DNA from: Paenirhizobium naphthalenivorans
GTDB lineage: Bacteria > Pseudomonadota > Alphaproteobacteria > Rhizobiales > Rhizobiaceae
DNA length: 64,000 nucleotides
Direction of reading: 5' to 3'
NCBI RefSeq assembly: GCF_007992095.1
Contig: NZ_BJZP01000004.1
Location: forward strand, 62,001-126,000
Shown here: one piece after another, positions 48,975 through 57,221 of the stretch
Position numbering within the stretch: position 1 is the stretch's first letter
How the letters are laid out: each line of letters opens with the position of its first letter
Made by a program: the position numbers and the translations under genes
The notes under the pieces: generated by a model
The model's database searches: none
Seen by the model: only the letters and a program-made list of their open reading frames with translations
Told to the model about the DNA's origin: nothing

Positions 48975-49892
48975 GTGAAAGTCGGAATTATCAGCAATCC
49001 CGTCTCGGGCGGCCGTTTCGGCCGTGCGCGCGGGCGGGAAATAAGCGCGGCCTTGGCTGCGCATTTTTCCGACTGCGTCTTTCGCCAGACCGCTTCCGCC
49101 GGTGACGCAACACGCCTTGCGATCGAGTTGGTCGAGGCGGGATGCGAACTGATCATCGCCCTCGGCGGCGACGGCACGATCGGCGATGTGGTCGACGGCC
49201 TCATGCGCTCGGCGAGACCCGAGACGCCGTTTTCCTTCGCTCCGACCGGTACGGGTTGCGATTTCGCCCGCAACTTCGCTTTGCCGCACGATCCTGAGGC
49301 CGTGGCACGGCAGATTGTCGACGCGCCGGTGCGCAGGATCGACGTTGCCCGCATGCGTGGTCGGACCACGGACGGCCGCATCGTCGAGCGCCACTTCGCC
49401 AATATCGCCAGCGTCGGGGTCTCGGGCCGCATCGTCCAGGCCGTCAACGGCCGAGGGCGGCGCGTCGCGAGTGGTTCGCTGCGCTTTCTGCTGTGCTCGG
49501 TGCGCGAGATTCTCCGCTATCGATCCCAGGGCGTTCGTCTGGTCGTCGACGGGGTGGAGGTCTTCAAGGGGCCGGTCACGGTTGTGGCGGTGGCAAACGG
49601 CGCCTGGTTCGGCGGCGGAATGCATGTCGTGCCCTTCGCCGACCTTGGCGACGGCCTGCTCGACATCGGCGTCTTGCATGGGGCGAGCCGGACAGGCGTG
49701 CTTGGCATCCTCGCCCGCCTTTACTCCGCCGCGCATGTCGGTCACCGGCTTATCAGCTTCTTTCGCGGGCGCGTTATCGACATCGAGCCACTCGGCGATC
49801 AGCGGCTATCGATCGAGGCGGACGGCGAAACGCTGCCCTTCGACAGCTTGCATGTCGAGGTACTGCCCGGCGCGCTCAGCCTGAAGATCTGA
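48975..49892 (+). CDS. Diacylglycerol/sphingosine kinase-like lipid kinase
   Basis: About 305 residues of the DAGK catalytic-domain (YegS/BmrU-like) family. NPVSGGRFGR is near the start, LGGDGTIGDVVDGLM is the nucleotide-binding GGDGT motif, and TGTGCDFAR follows. It likely phosphorylates a lipid such as diacylglycerol. GTG 48975 gives VKVGIISNPVSGG, the usual family start; GTG or ATG starts further up (48939) add an atypical head. Confidence 0.87.
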   Translation: MKVGIISNPVSGGRFGRARGREISAALAAHFSDCVFRQTASAGDATRLAIELVEAGCELIIALGGDGTIGDVVDGLMRSARPETPFSFAPTGTGCDFARNFALPHDPEAVARQIVDAPVRRIDVARMRGRTTDGRIVERHFANIASVGVSGRIVQAVNGRGRRVASGSLRFLLCSVREILRYRSQGVRLVVDGVEVFKGPVTVVAVANGAWFGGGMHVVPFADLGDGLLDIGVLHGASRTGVLGILARLYSAAHVGHRLISFFRGRVIDIEPLGDQRLSIEADGETLPFDSLHVEVLPGALSLKI

Positions 49893-49955
49893 ACGGCCTG
49901 TCCCGTCGGTCCGCAGCGCGCCTGATCGGTGTTCGGGCGACAGCGCCCGCTTGGG

Positions 49956-50645
49956 TCAGAACGCGCCGGCCCATTCTTCCATGGCGGCGATCACCGCCGG
50001 CAAATCAACCATACGGGAGATCACTGTCTCTGCGCCGGCATCGGTCAGCCGGTCGGCGTGCGACGGATAGGTGTGCGAGGCGCCGGTGAAGCCGATCACC
50101 CGCATTCCGGCGGCCCGCGCGGCGTGCACGCCATGCACCGAATCCTCGATCACGACGCATTTGGCGGGAGAAACGTTGAACTGGGCCGCAGCGTGCAGGA
50201 AGATGTCCGGCTTCGGCTTGACCCGGTCGGCGCCGAGGTCCTTGGCCGAGTAGATATGCGGCGCGAAGAAGTCCTTCAGTCCGACCTTGCTGAGCATCAT
50301 GTCGAGCCGGGCGAGCGACGAGTTGGAGCAGATGCAGCGCGGTCCCTTGAGTCGGGCAAGCGCGAACTGCACACCCTCGATGATCTTGACCTCGCGGGCC
50401 AGGCGCTGGTCGAGCAGCTTCTCCGACTTGTCGAGCAGGCTTGCCGAAAGCGGGATGTCGATCTCCTGCTCGACCGTGAGCAGGATGTTCTTCCACGTCA
50501 TGCCGGCGAAACGCTCGCCCATTTCCTCGACCGAAATCGGATAGCCTGCTTCGTTGAGCAGCTTGGATTCGACCCGTGCCGCGATGATTTCGGAATCGAC
50601 GAGCACGCCGTCGCAATCGAAGATGGTAAGGTCGAAGCCGCTCAT
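49956..50645 (-). CDS. HAD-superfamily hydrolase (phosphoglycolate/beta-PGM-like)
   Basis: 229 residues. FDCDGVLVDSE is motif I with the nucleophile Asp, CSNSS motif II, KPKPDIF motif III (Lys) and VIEDSVHGVHAARAAG motif IV. The cap is helical (subclass I). The substrate is a small phosphorylated sugar or 2-phosphoglycolate type. ATG 50645 is followed directly by the fold; longer frames overlap the TetR gene region and are not coding. Confidence 0.92.
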   Translation of the reverse strand: MSGFDLTIFDCDGVLVDSEIIAARVESKLLNEAGYPISVEEMGERFAGMTWKNILLTVEQEIDIPLSASLLDKSEKLLDQRLAREVKIIEGVQFALARLKGPRCICSNSSLARLDMMLSKVGLKDFFAPHIYSAKDLGADRVKPKPDIFLHAAAQFNVSPAKCVVIEDSVHGVHAARAAGMRVIGFTGASHTYPSHADRLTDAGAETVISRMVDLPAVIAAMEEWAGAF

Positions 50646-50734
50646 GGGGATTTCCGTCTTGTCGTCCTTGGGGGAGGCGCTTCCCCTACACGAAGCGATG
50701 CCAAAGAACAATCCGCCATGTATGCGGCAAGGTC

Positions 50735-51307
50735 TCAGGCAGAGGGTGGTCGCGAGGCAAGGGCCAGCAGTTGCGGTTCCAGACCTGTCATGTCGCGCGG
50801 CTCTGCGCGGTCCTGCCCCATCAAGTCGGCCATCCACACGCCGTCGGCGGCCAGTCGGACGATCTCGAGGAGGGGCGTGTCGTCCGTCGCCCGATGGGCG
50901 GCAAGGTGCCCGTCGAGCCAGTCCGACCAGAGCCTGCGCATGCCGGGATCGGCGACCATCGTCACCGAAAGGGCGGCCCAGGGGCTTCGCACGCCGAGCT
51001 TGTGGTCGGCGAAGGCCGCCCGCACATAGGCGCGAGTGAAGCGTCCGAACGGTTGCGGGTCCTCGGCCATGTAGCGGTCGATCTCGTCCGTGAGCTGCTT
51101 CAGCAGATCGGCAAACACCGCTTCGAGCAGCGCCTGTTTGTTGGCAAAGTGGTGCAGCAGTCCGCCCTTCGTGACGCCCGCCGCAGTGGCGACGGCCTGG
51201 ATCGTGATTGCCGCCGGCCCCTGGTCGACGGCGAGCTTCGCCGTGCGGTCGAGCAGCGACCGGCGGACCTTGTCCGGCTCCTTCTTGCGCATATGGGCGT
51301 TGGCCAT
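50735..51307 (-). CDS. TetR-family repressor of the SMR efflux gene
   Basis: 190 residues. Residues 13-60 are a TetR helix-turn-helix (AAITIQAVATAAGVTKGGLLHHFANK). The rest is a ligand-binding helical domain with several Trp, fitting a hydrophobic drug ligand. It follows the SMR gene with a one-base TGATG overlap. A palindrome before the SMR gene is the probable operator, so the unit looks autoregulated. Confidence 0.92.
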   Translation of the reverse strand: MANAHMRKKEPDKVRRSLLDRTAKLAVDQGPAAITIQAVATAAGVTKGGLLHHFANKQALLEAVFADLLKQLTDEIDRYMAEDPQPFGRFTRAYVRAAFADHKLGVRSPWAALSVTMVADPGMRRLWSDWLDGHLAAHRATDDTPLLEIVRLAADGVWMADLMGQDRAEPRDMTGLEPQLLALASRPPSA

Positions 51308-51654
51308 CAGCCGTGCGTCACCGAGTTGGAGAAAACATTCATGACGATCACGCCGGTGACGATCATGGCGATGCCGGCCAGGGCAGGCAGGTCGAGCGAC
51401 TGCTTGAGGATCACCACCGAGATTGTCGCGGTCAGCACGATTCCGAGCCCGCCCCAGACGGCGTAGGCGATGCCGAGCGGAACGCCTTTCAGGGCCTGGG
51501 AGAGCAGATAGAAGGAGACGATGTAGAAAAGAACCATGGCCCCGGTCGGCAACGGCCTGGAGAATTGCTCCGACTTCTGCAACAGGGTGGTGGCGATCAC
51601 TTCGCAGACGATGGCGCCGCCCAGCGCGCTATAGGCAAGAAACAAGGGGTTCAT
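51307..51654 (-). CDS. SMR-family multidrug efflux protein (EmrE/SugE-like)
   Basis: 115 residues with four helices. The essential membrane Glu is E18 in GGAIVCEVIATTLLQKSEQF. GIAYAVWGGLGIVLTA is the SMR dimer motif. It exports lipophilic cations such as quaternary ammonium compounds in exchange for protons. ATG 51654 is preceded by GGAGAG. It is first of the SMR-tetR operon. Confidence 0.93.
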   Translation of the reverse strand: MNPLFLAYSALGGAIVCEVIATTLLQKSEQFSRPLPTGAMVLFYIVSFYLLSQALKGVPLGIAYAVWGGLGIVLTATISVVILKQSLDLPALAGIAMIVTGVIVMNVFSNSVTHG

Positions 51655-51692
51655 CGAAAAGCTCTCCACGGACACGGCCAAGATTTAAACAT

Positions 51693-51706
51693 ACCGTCTG
51701 GACGGT
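51693..51706. promoter_or_regulatory. TetR operator before the SMR gene
   Basis: ACCGTC TG GACGGT is a perfect palindrome 39 bases before the SMR start codon, in an AT-flanked promoter-like region (TTTAAACAT before it). The symmetry and place fit binding by the TetR protein encoded in the same operon. Confidence 0.65.
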
Positions 51707-51784
51707 TTCTTCGCAAGGCGGCTGAAGGCCTGGAGGGTGTGGCTTGTTGGCACCACGACCGATGTCCTTTGATGTGATTGGAAT

Positions 51785-52471
51785 TTAACTGGACAGCGGA
51801 AACATCGCAGCGAAACGCCGCTCGCCCTCGGGCGAAAAAACGATCGCCCGGCTACCGCTCTCGCGCCGCGCGTAGCCATGGTCGAGAAAATGGGTGAGCA
51901 GCGCCTTGCCGAGTGAGCCAGAGAGATGGATGCGCCGTTCGCTCCAGTCGAGGCAGGCGCGGCAGAGCGGGCGGCGCTGCGCCTTCAGTCCGGCGAGGTC
52001 TATACCGTTGTCGCAGACCAGTGCCTCGCCAAGAGATGTCAGCTGCGGATGTTCCTCTTCGCCGACAATCGCTCCTGCGGCCCGCAAGCTGTCGAGCATG
52101 CGCACCCCATAGTCGCCGGCCAGATGGTCGTAGCAGACCCGCGCCTTGCGCAGCGCCGGCTCCTTCGGTCCCGCCTTGTGGCGTACATGGCCGCGGCTCG
52201 CGGCGAAGCCCATCAGGCTTTCGATCATCCGTCCGACCGATGGATCGGCAAGGGTGAAATGGCGATGGCGGCCCTGCTTGCGCTGGGTCAGCAGCCCGCC
52301 CTCGTCAAGTTTCGCAAGGTGCGAGCTGGCCGTCGGCAGGCCGATGCCGGCGGCTCCGGCAAGCTCGGTGGCGGTCAGCGCCCGGCCGTCCATCAGCGCC
52401 AACAGCATGTTGGCGCGGGCGGGGTCGCCGATCAGGGCGGCGAGACGGGCGATGTCCGGTCCTTCACTCAT
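51785..52471 (-). CDS. ArsR-family transcriptional regulator
   Basis: 228 residues. Residues ~5-80 are an ArsR winged helix (ATELAGAAGIGLPTASSHLAKL). The extra C-terminal domain has C...C..C spacing in the CDNGIDLAG and PLCRACLDWSERR parts, so a metal or redox input is possible. It is divergent from the NIPSNAP/monooxygenase pair. A 24-bp inverted repeat covers its start codon, so it is probably autorepressed. Confidence 0.9.
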   Translation of the reverse strand: MSEGPDIARLAALIGDPARANMLLALMDGRALTATELAGAAGIGLPTASSHLAKLDEGGLLTQRKQGRHRHFTLADPSVGRMIESLMGFAASRGHVRHKAGPKEPALRKARVCYDHLAGDYGVRMLDSLRAAGAIVGEEEHPQLTSLGEALVCDNGIDLAGLKAQRRPLCRACLDWSERRIHLSGSLGKALLTHFLDHGYARRESGSRAIVFSPEGERRFAAMFPLSS

Positions 52472-52493
52472 GCTTCGATCGTAATCGAAGCAT
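52470..52493. promoter_or_regulatory. ArsR operator, 10-bp inverted repeat over the start codon
   Basis: ATGCTTCGAT, CGTA, ATCGAAGCAT is a perfect inverted repeat that includes the arsR start codon (52469-52471) and lies 61 bases before the NIPSNAP ATG. It is a near-certain protein-binding site by shape; the binder is inferred to be the ArsR protein. Confidence 0.7.
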
Positions 52494-52554
52494 TGCTGTT
52501 GGGCAATATGCGACGAGGGGGCGTCAACACCATCACAGCCTGAAAGGAACAGCC

Positions 52555-52884
52555 ATGATCACCTGCGTCATCCGTTACGAGATCGATCCGTTTGCCCGCG
52601 ACGCCTTCACCACCTACGCCCGCAACTGGGGCGAGGCGATTCCGCGCTGCGGCGCCGATCTGGTCGGCTATTTCGCCCCGCATGAAGGGTCGGCCACCAC
52701 GGCTTACGGCATCTATCACGTTAAGGATCTGGCGGCCTACGAGGCCTATCGCACCCGGCTCGCCGCCGATCCGCTCGGCAAAGCCAATTACGAATTCGCC
52801 CGCAATGCCCGCTTCATCCTCAAGGAGGACCGGCTCTTCCTGAAGTGCGTATCCGAAATCCCCGCGCTCATGGTCCAGCCATGA
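52555..52884 (+). CDS. NIPSNAP family protein
   Basis: 109 residues, a ferredoxin-like alpha/beta fold. The start MITCVIRYEIDPFARDAFTTY and EGSATTAYGIYHVKDLAAYE are typical. NIPSNAP proteins are small dimers of unclear activity. It overlaps the next gene by ATGA, and both are probably controlled by the divergent ArsR regulator. Confidence 0.88.
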   Translation: MITCVIRYEIDPFARDAFTTYARNWGEAIPRCGADLVGYFAPHEGSATTAYGIYHVKDLAAYEAYRTRLAADPLGKANYEFARNARFILKEDRLFLKCVSEIPALMVQP

Positions 52885-53225
52885 TCGCGGTGATCTTCGA
52901 GGTTGTCCCCTATACCGGTGAACGGCACCGCTATCTCGATCTGGCGGGCGAGCTGCGCGCCCGGCTTGAAGCAACCGACGGTTTTGTCTCCGTCGAACGT
53001 TTTGAAAGCCTGACCACGCGTGGAAAGCTCCTGTCCTTGTCCTTCTGGCGCGACGAGGATGTAGTGCGTCGCTGGCGCGAAACGGAGGAGCATCGTCACG
53101 CGCAAAGGGCGGGCCGGGAGGGTGTCTTTGCCAATTACCGCCTGCGGGTCGCCCATGTGTTGCGCGACTACGGCCTGCATGACCGCGATGAGGCGCCGGA
53201 GGATAGTCGCGCAATCCTCGGCTGA
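52881..53225 (+). CDS. Antibiotic biosynthesis monooxygenase (ABM) family protein
   Basis: 114 residues. FEVVPYTGERHRYLDLAGEL, GFVSVERFESL and SLSFWRDEDVVRRW match the ABM dimeric alpha-beta barrel, used by quinone-forming and heme-degrading oxygenases. The ATG overlaps the NIPSNAP stop, so the pair is translationally coupled. The substrate is unknown; with an ArsR regulator nearby, a role in quinone or reactive-compound detoxification is possible. Confidence 0.85.
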   Translation: MIAVIFEVVPYTGERHRYLDLAGELRARLEATDGFVSVERFESLTTRGKLLSLSFWRDEDVVRRWRETEEHRHAQRAGREGVFANYRLRVAHVLRDYGLHDRDEAPEDSRAILG

Positions 53226-53292
53226 GGCCACGTTCCGTCTGGCTATGGCTGTTCGTCTCGACATTTTCGTGGCTGCTGACTATGCAGGAGCC

Positions 53293-53961
53293 ATGGAAAA
53301 AGAACGCGACGACACCATCGCCAGCCGCATCAGCCGCGCCCTCGCCGAGCGCATCGTCCATGGCGAACTGGTGCCTGGCTCGCGCCTCGCTCAGGACCGT
53401 ATCGCCGAGGAATTCGGCGCCAGCCACGTGCCGGTCCGGGAAGCCTTCCGCCGGCTGGAGGCACAGGGCCTCGTCGTCAGCATTCCGCGCCGCGGCGTGC
53501 GCGTCGCTTCCTTCGACCTGAAGCAAGTGCGCGAGGTCGCGGAAATGCGCGCCGCCCTCGAAGTGCTGGCGCTGCGACATGCCGCGCCGCATCTGACCGG
53601 TGCGTTGCTCGACGCGGCCGAGCAGGCTGCGACGGATGCCGACGACGCAAGTGATGTCCGGACCTGGGAGGAGGCCAACCGCCGCTTTCATCGCCTGATC
53701 ATCTCGACCTGTGACATGCCGCGCCTGCTTTCCGTCATTGACGATCTGCACGCCGTCAGCGCCCGCTTTCTCTTTGTCGCCTGGCGCGCCACTTGGGAGG
53801 CCCGCACGGATCACGATCACCGTGCGATTCTCGATGCTCTGAGGCAGGGAGATGCCGGCGAGGCCTGCCGCATCCTGGAGCGGCATGTGCAATGGATCGG
53901 TCGCGCCTCCATGCCGGCCCCCGGCCGTTCCGAGACTGAAGGCTTCGCCATCGTCGGTTGA
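53293..53961 (+). CDS. bioR: GntR-family regulator, probable BioR
   Basis: 222 residues. An N-terminal winged helix (LAQDRIAEEFGASHVPVREA) and a C-terminal FCD all-helical domain with the HRLIISTCDMPRLL metal/ligand helix. It lies directly before a bioY whose leader has three BioR boxes, the same arrangement by which BioR was recognised in alphaproteobacteria. It would repress biotin genes when biotin is plentiful. No box precedes bioR itself. ATG 53293 has AGGAG only 2 bases away, so translation may be weak. The identity rests on context. Confidence 0.8.
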   Translation: MEKERDDTIASRISRALAERIVHGELVPGSRLAQDRIAEEFGASHVPVREAFRRLEAQGLVVSIPRRGVRVASFDLKQVREVAEMRAALEVLALRHAAPHLTGALLDAAEQAATDADDASDVRTWEEANRRFHRLIISTCDMPRLLSVIDDLHAVSARFLFVAWRATWEARTDHDHRAILDALRQGDAGEACRILERHVQWIGRASMPAPGRSETEGFAIVG

Positions 53962-53971
53962 TTTTCAAAAA

Positions 53972-53981
53972 TTATAGATAA
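53972..53981 (-). promoter_or_regulatory. BioR box 1
   Basis: TTATAGATAA on the plus strand, i.e. TTATCTATAA on the minus strand, a perfect match to the known BioR consensus. It lies 10 bases after the bioR stop codon, 174 bases before the start of the second bioY. Confidence 0.75.
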
Positions 53982-54101
53982 AAACTCGCGATGGGAAAAT
54001 CCTTGCGGAAGAGGGGTTTTGCGTCTGTTTGCATGATTTGCTGGCAAGGCGCGCCACGTGTCGCCTGCAATTTCACGCTCTAATCTTGGCGAATCCGAAA
54101 A

Positions 54102-54111
54102 TCATAGATAA
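54102..54111 (-). promoter_or_regulatory. BioR box 2 (one mismatch)
   Basis: TCATAGATAA, the complement of TTATCTATGA: nine of ten consensus bases. It lies 21 bases before box 3, on the same helical face within rounding (30 bases centre to centre). Confidence 0.65.
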
Positions 54112-54131
54112 AATATGCTTCGCGAATTAAA

Positions 54132-54141
54132 TTATCTATAA
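54132..54141 (+). promoter_or_regulatory. BioR box 3, abutting the bioY ribosome-binding site
   Basis: TTATCTATAA, a perfect BioR site. It ends 3 bases before GGAG and 13 before the ATG at 54155, so BioR here would block initiation or RNA polymerase escape. Confidence 0.8.
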
Positions 54142-54154
54142 AATGGAGATTGCC

Positions 54155-54745
54155 ATGACGTCCATGCTTGCCACCGCCGTTCGCGGCTTCGATCCGCTTG
54201 GTATCGCTCGCCGCTCGCTGGCCACGCAGGCCGTGCTGCTGGTCTTTGGCACGGCCTTGCTCGCGCTCGCCTCGCGGATAAGTGTGCCCATGGTGCCGGT
54301 GCCGATCACCCTGCAGACCTTCGCGTTGACCATGATCGGCGTGCTCTACGGCTGGCGCCTCGGTGCGCTGACCGTTCTTGCCTGGCTCGGCGAGGCGATG
54401 ATTGGTCTGCCTGTACTTGCCAATGGCGCCGGCGGTCTTGCGCCTTTCGTCGGTCCGACGGCCGGCTACCTTGCCGCCTTCCCGATCGTGGCCGCACTCG
54501 CCGGTTTCCTTGCCGAAAAGGGTTGGGCCGGGGAGCGGGTGGTCTTGAGCTTCTCTGCCCATCTCCTCGCCAACTTGCTGTGCCTGGCCATTGGCGGCGC
54601 TTGGCTCGCCTACCTGATCGGCGCTGAGAAAGGTCTCGTCCTCGGTGTCGTGCCGTTCATTCTCGGTGCCGTGCTGAAGTCCGCGCTCGCCGCGGCCGTG
54701 CTGATGGCTGTCGGCCGTCGCGCGAACAAGTCACTCGACCTCTGA
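54155..54745 (+). CDS. bioY: BioY, second biotin transporter S component
   Basis: 196 residues, about six helices, BioY family: LALASRISVPMVPVPITLQTF in two pieces, LANGAGGLAPFVGPTAGYL, and HLLANLLCLAIGGAWLAYL. This paralogue has no bioM/bioN next to it, so it works as a solo BioY or borrows the EcfAT encoded at 1-2.4 kb. ATG 54155 is used because GGAG at 54145 fits it; ATG 54143 lies inside that signal. It is regulated by three BioR boxes. Confidence 0.93.
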   Translation: MTSMLATAVRGFDPLGIARRSLATQAVLLVFGTALLALASRISVPMVPVPITLQTFALTMIGVLYGWRLGALTVLAWLGEAMIGLPVLANGAGGLAPFVGPTAGYLAAFPIVAALAGFLAEKGWAGERVVLSFSAHLLANLLCLAIGGAWLAYLIGAEKGLVLGVVPFILGAVLKSALAAAVLMAVGRRANKSLDL

Positions 54746-54764
54746 GGCCGGGACAGCTGTAACC

Positions 54765-55199
54765 GTGACCGTCCGGCTCCGTGCCCACCATTTGCTCTGC
54801 ATGCTGACCTACATCGGCAAGGGCTATTCCCCCGCCTTCGTCGAGAACTACGAGGCGATCGCCGCCCTTCTGTCGGCCGGCGAGGAAATCGAACTGGTGG
54901 CGGGGCCGGACGACATCTGTCGACCGCTGCTTGGCGGTGGTGGCGCCCATTGCCTCGGCGAAAGCGTTCTGCGGCGGGACGATGACGCCCGCAACGCTGT
55001 CTCGCGCCTTTTGTCCGTCACGCTTTCCGCTGGTTCTGGCATTGTCCTGAGCTCGGCTCTGCTGGATCGGTTGAGAGCCAGTTTCGCGACGGGCCGCATC
55101 CGCTCGGCCTGCTCCGGCTGCGAATGGTCGAGCCTTTGCGACGAAGTGGCCGCCGCAGGCTATGTCGGCGCCGTTGTTGCCCGATTGTCGCCGGGCTGA
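54765..55199 (+). CDS. DUF1284 Cys-rich protein, in the bioY operon
   Basis: 144 residues, GTG start. The family start RLRAHHLLCMLTYIGKGYSP is clear. Several Cys (C12, and the CSGCEWSSLC stretch near the end) could ligate metal or a cluster. It follows bioY by 19 bases with no terminator between, so it shares the BioR-controlled transcript. The function is unknown; the link to biotin or other cofactor use is by association only. Confidence 0.85.
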   Translation: MTVRLRAHHLLCMLTYIGKGYSPAFVENYEAIAALLSAGEEIELVAGPDDICRPLLGGGGAHCLGESVLRRDDDARNAVSRLLSVTLSAGSGIVLSSALLDRLRASFATGRIRSACSGCEWSSLCDEVAAAGYVGAVVARLSPG

Positions 55200-56644
<1,445 letters not shown>

Positions 56645-56714
56645 CGATCCGCCCAGCTTTGCCAGTCCGGATTCTCCGGCCGGTCATGTACCTCTAGTCC
56701 TGGCGGGAGAACCT

Positions 56715-56748
56715 TGACGCCCGGTGCGAAAGCGCCGGGCGTCATTTC
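56715..56748 (+). terminator. Terminator of ccrM
   Basis: TGACGCCCGG pairs with CCGGGCGTCA, and two further GC pairs close a GAAA tetraloop, followed by TTTC. It lies 71 bases after the ccrM stop, in the gap to the convergent SnoaL-like gene. Confidence 0.85.
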
Positions 56749-56760
56749 TCCGAAGGGGCC

Positions 56761-57123
56761 TCAGACCTTGTAATCCGTCACCTCCACCGAGACGATCTTG
56801 CCCTGCGCATCGAAGGTGATCGTCTCCTCGCCAAAGCGGATCAGTGGCTCGCCGGTTTCTGCATGGGTCGCCTTCAGTCGCCATACGGCGCGCGCGGCCA
56901 GCGGCGAGGCGGCCTCGATCAGTTCGTCGACCGCCTGCTGGTCGGGATAGGTGTCGAAATAGCGGCGGAAGGCCGCCATGATCGCGCTGCGACCCTCAAG
57001 GCCTCCGACCTTCACCGAACCATAGACGGCATCCTCGGCGTAGAAATCCTCGATCATCTCGAAGTCGAGACCGTTCACGGCGTCGAGATAGCGTTTGGCG
57101 GCGACGACGGGATCGAAGGTCAT
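56761..57123 (-). CDS. SnoaL/NTF2-like protein
   Basis: 120 residues of NTF2 fold. MTFDPVVAAKRYLDAVNGLD and YAEDAVYGSVKVGGLEGRSAI are typical of nuclear-transport-factor-2/SnoaL-like proteins; it may be a steroid isomerase-like or binding protein. ATG 57123 follows GGAGCC; ORF extension to 57198 overlaps the next gene. It is divergent from the GT41 gene by 98 bases. Confidence 0.82.
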   Translation of the reverse strand: MTFDPVVAAKRYLDAVNGLDFEMIEDFYAEDAVYGSVKVGGLEGRSAIMAAFRRYFDTYPDQQAVDELIEAASPLAARAVWRLKATHAETGEPLIRFGEETITFDAQGKIVSVEVTDYKV

Positions 57124-57221
57124 GCAAGGGCTCCAGGGGCAGGGGATGTCTATGTGCCGGCAGTAGTCGCGCGGCTGCGATGAAGCACCTTTGTCCAACC
57201 GACAGTTTCGGACAAGTCGGC

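Noticed and set aside
47996..49447. Long open upstream extension of the thrC frame
   Set aside because: The extension is antisense to the lipoprotein and lipid-kinase genes. The ThrC family start and ribosome-binding site lie at 47995.
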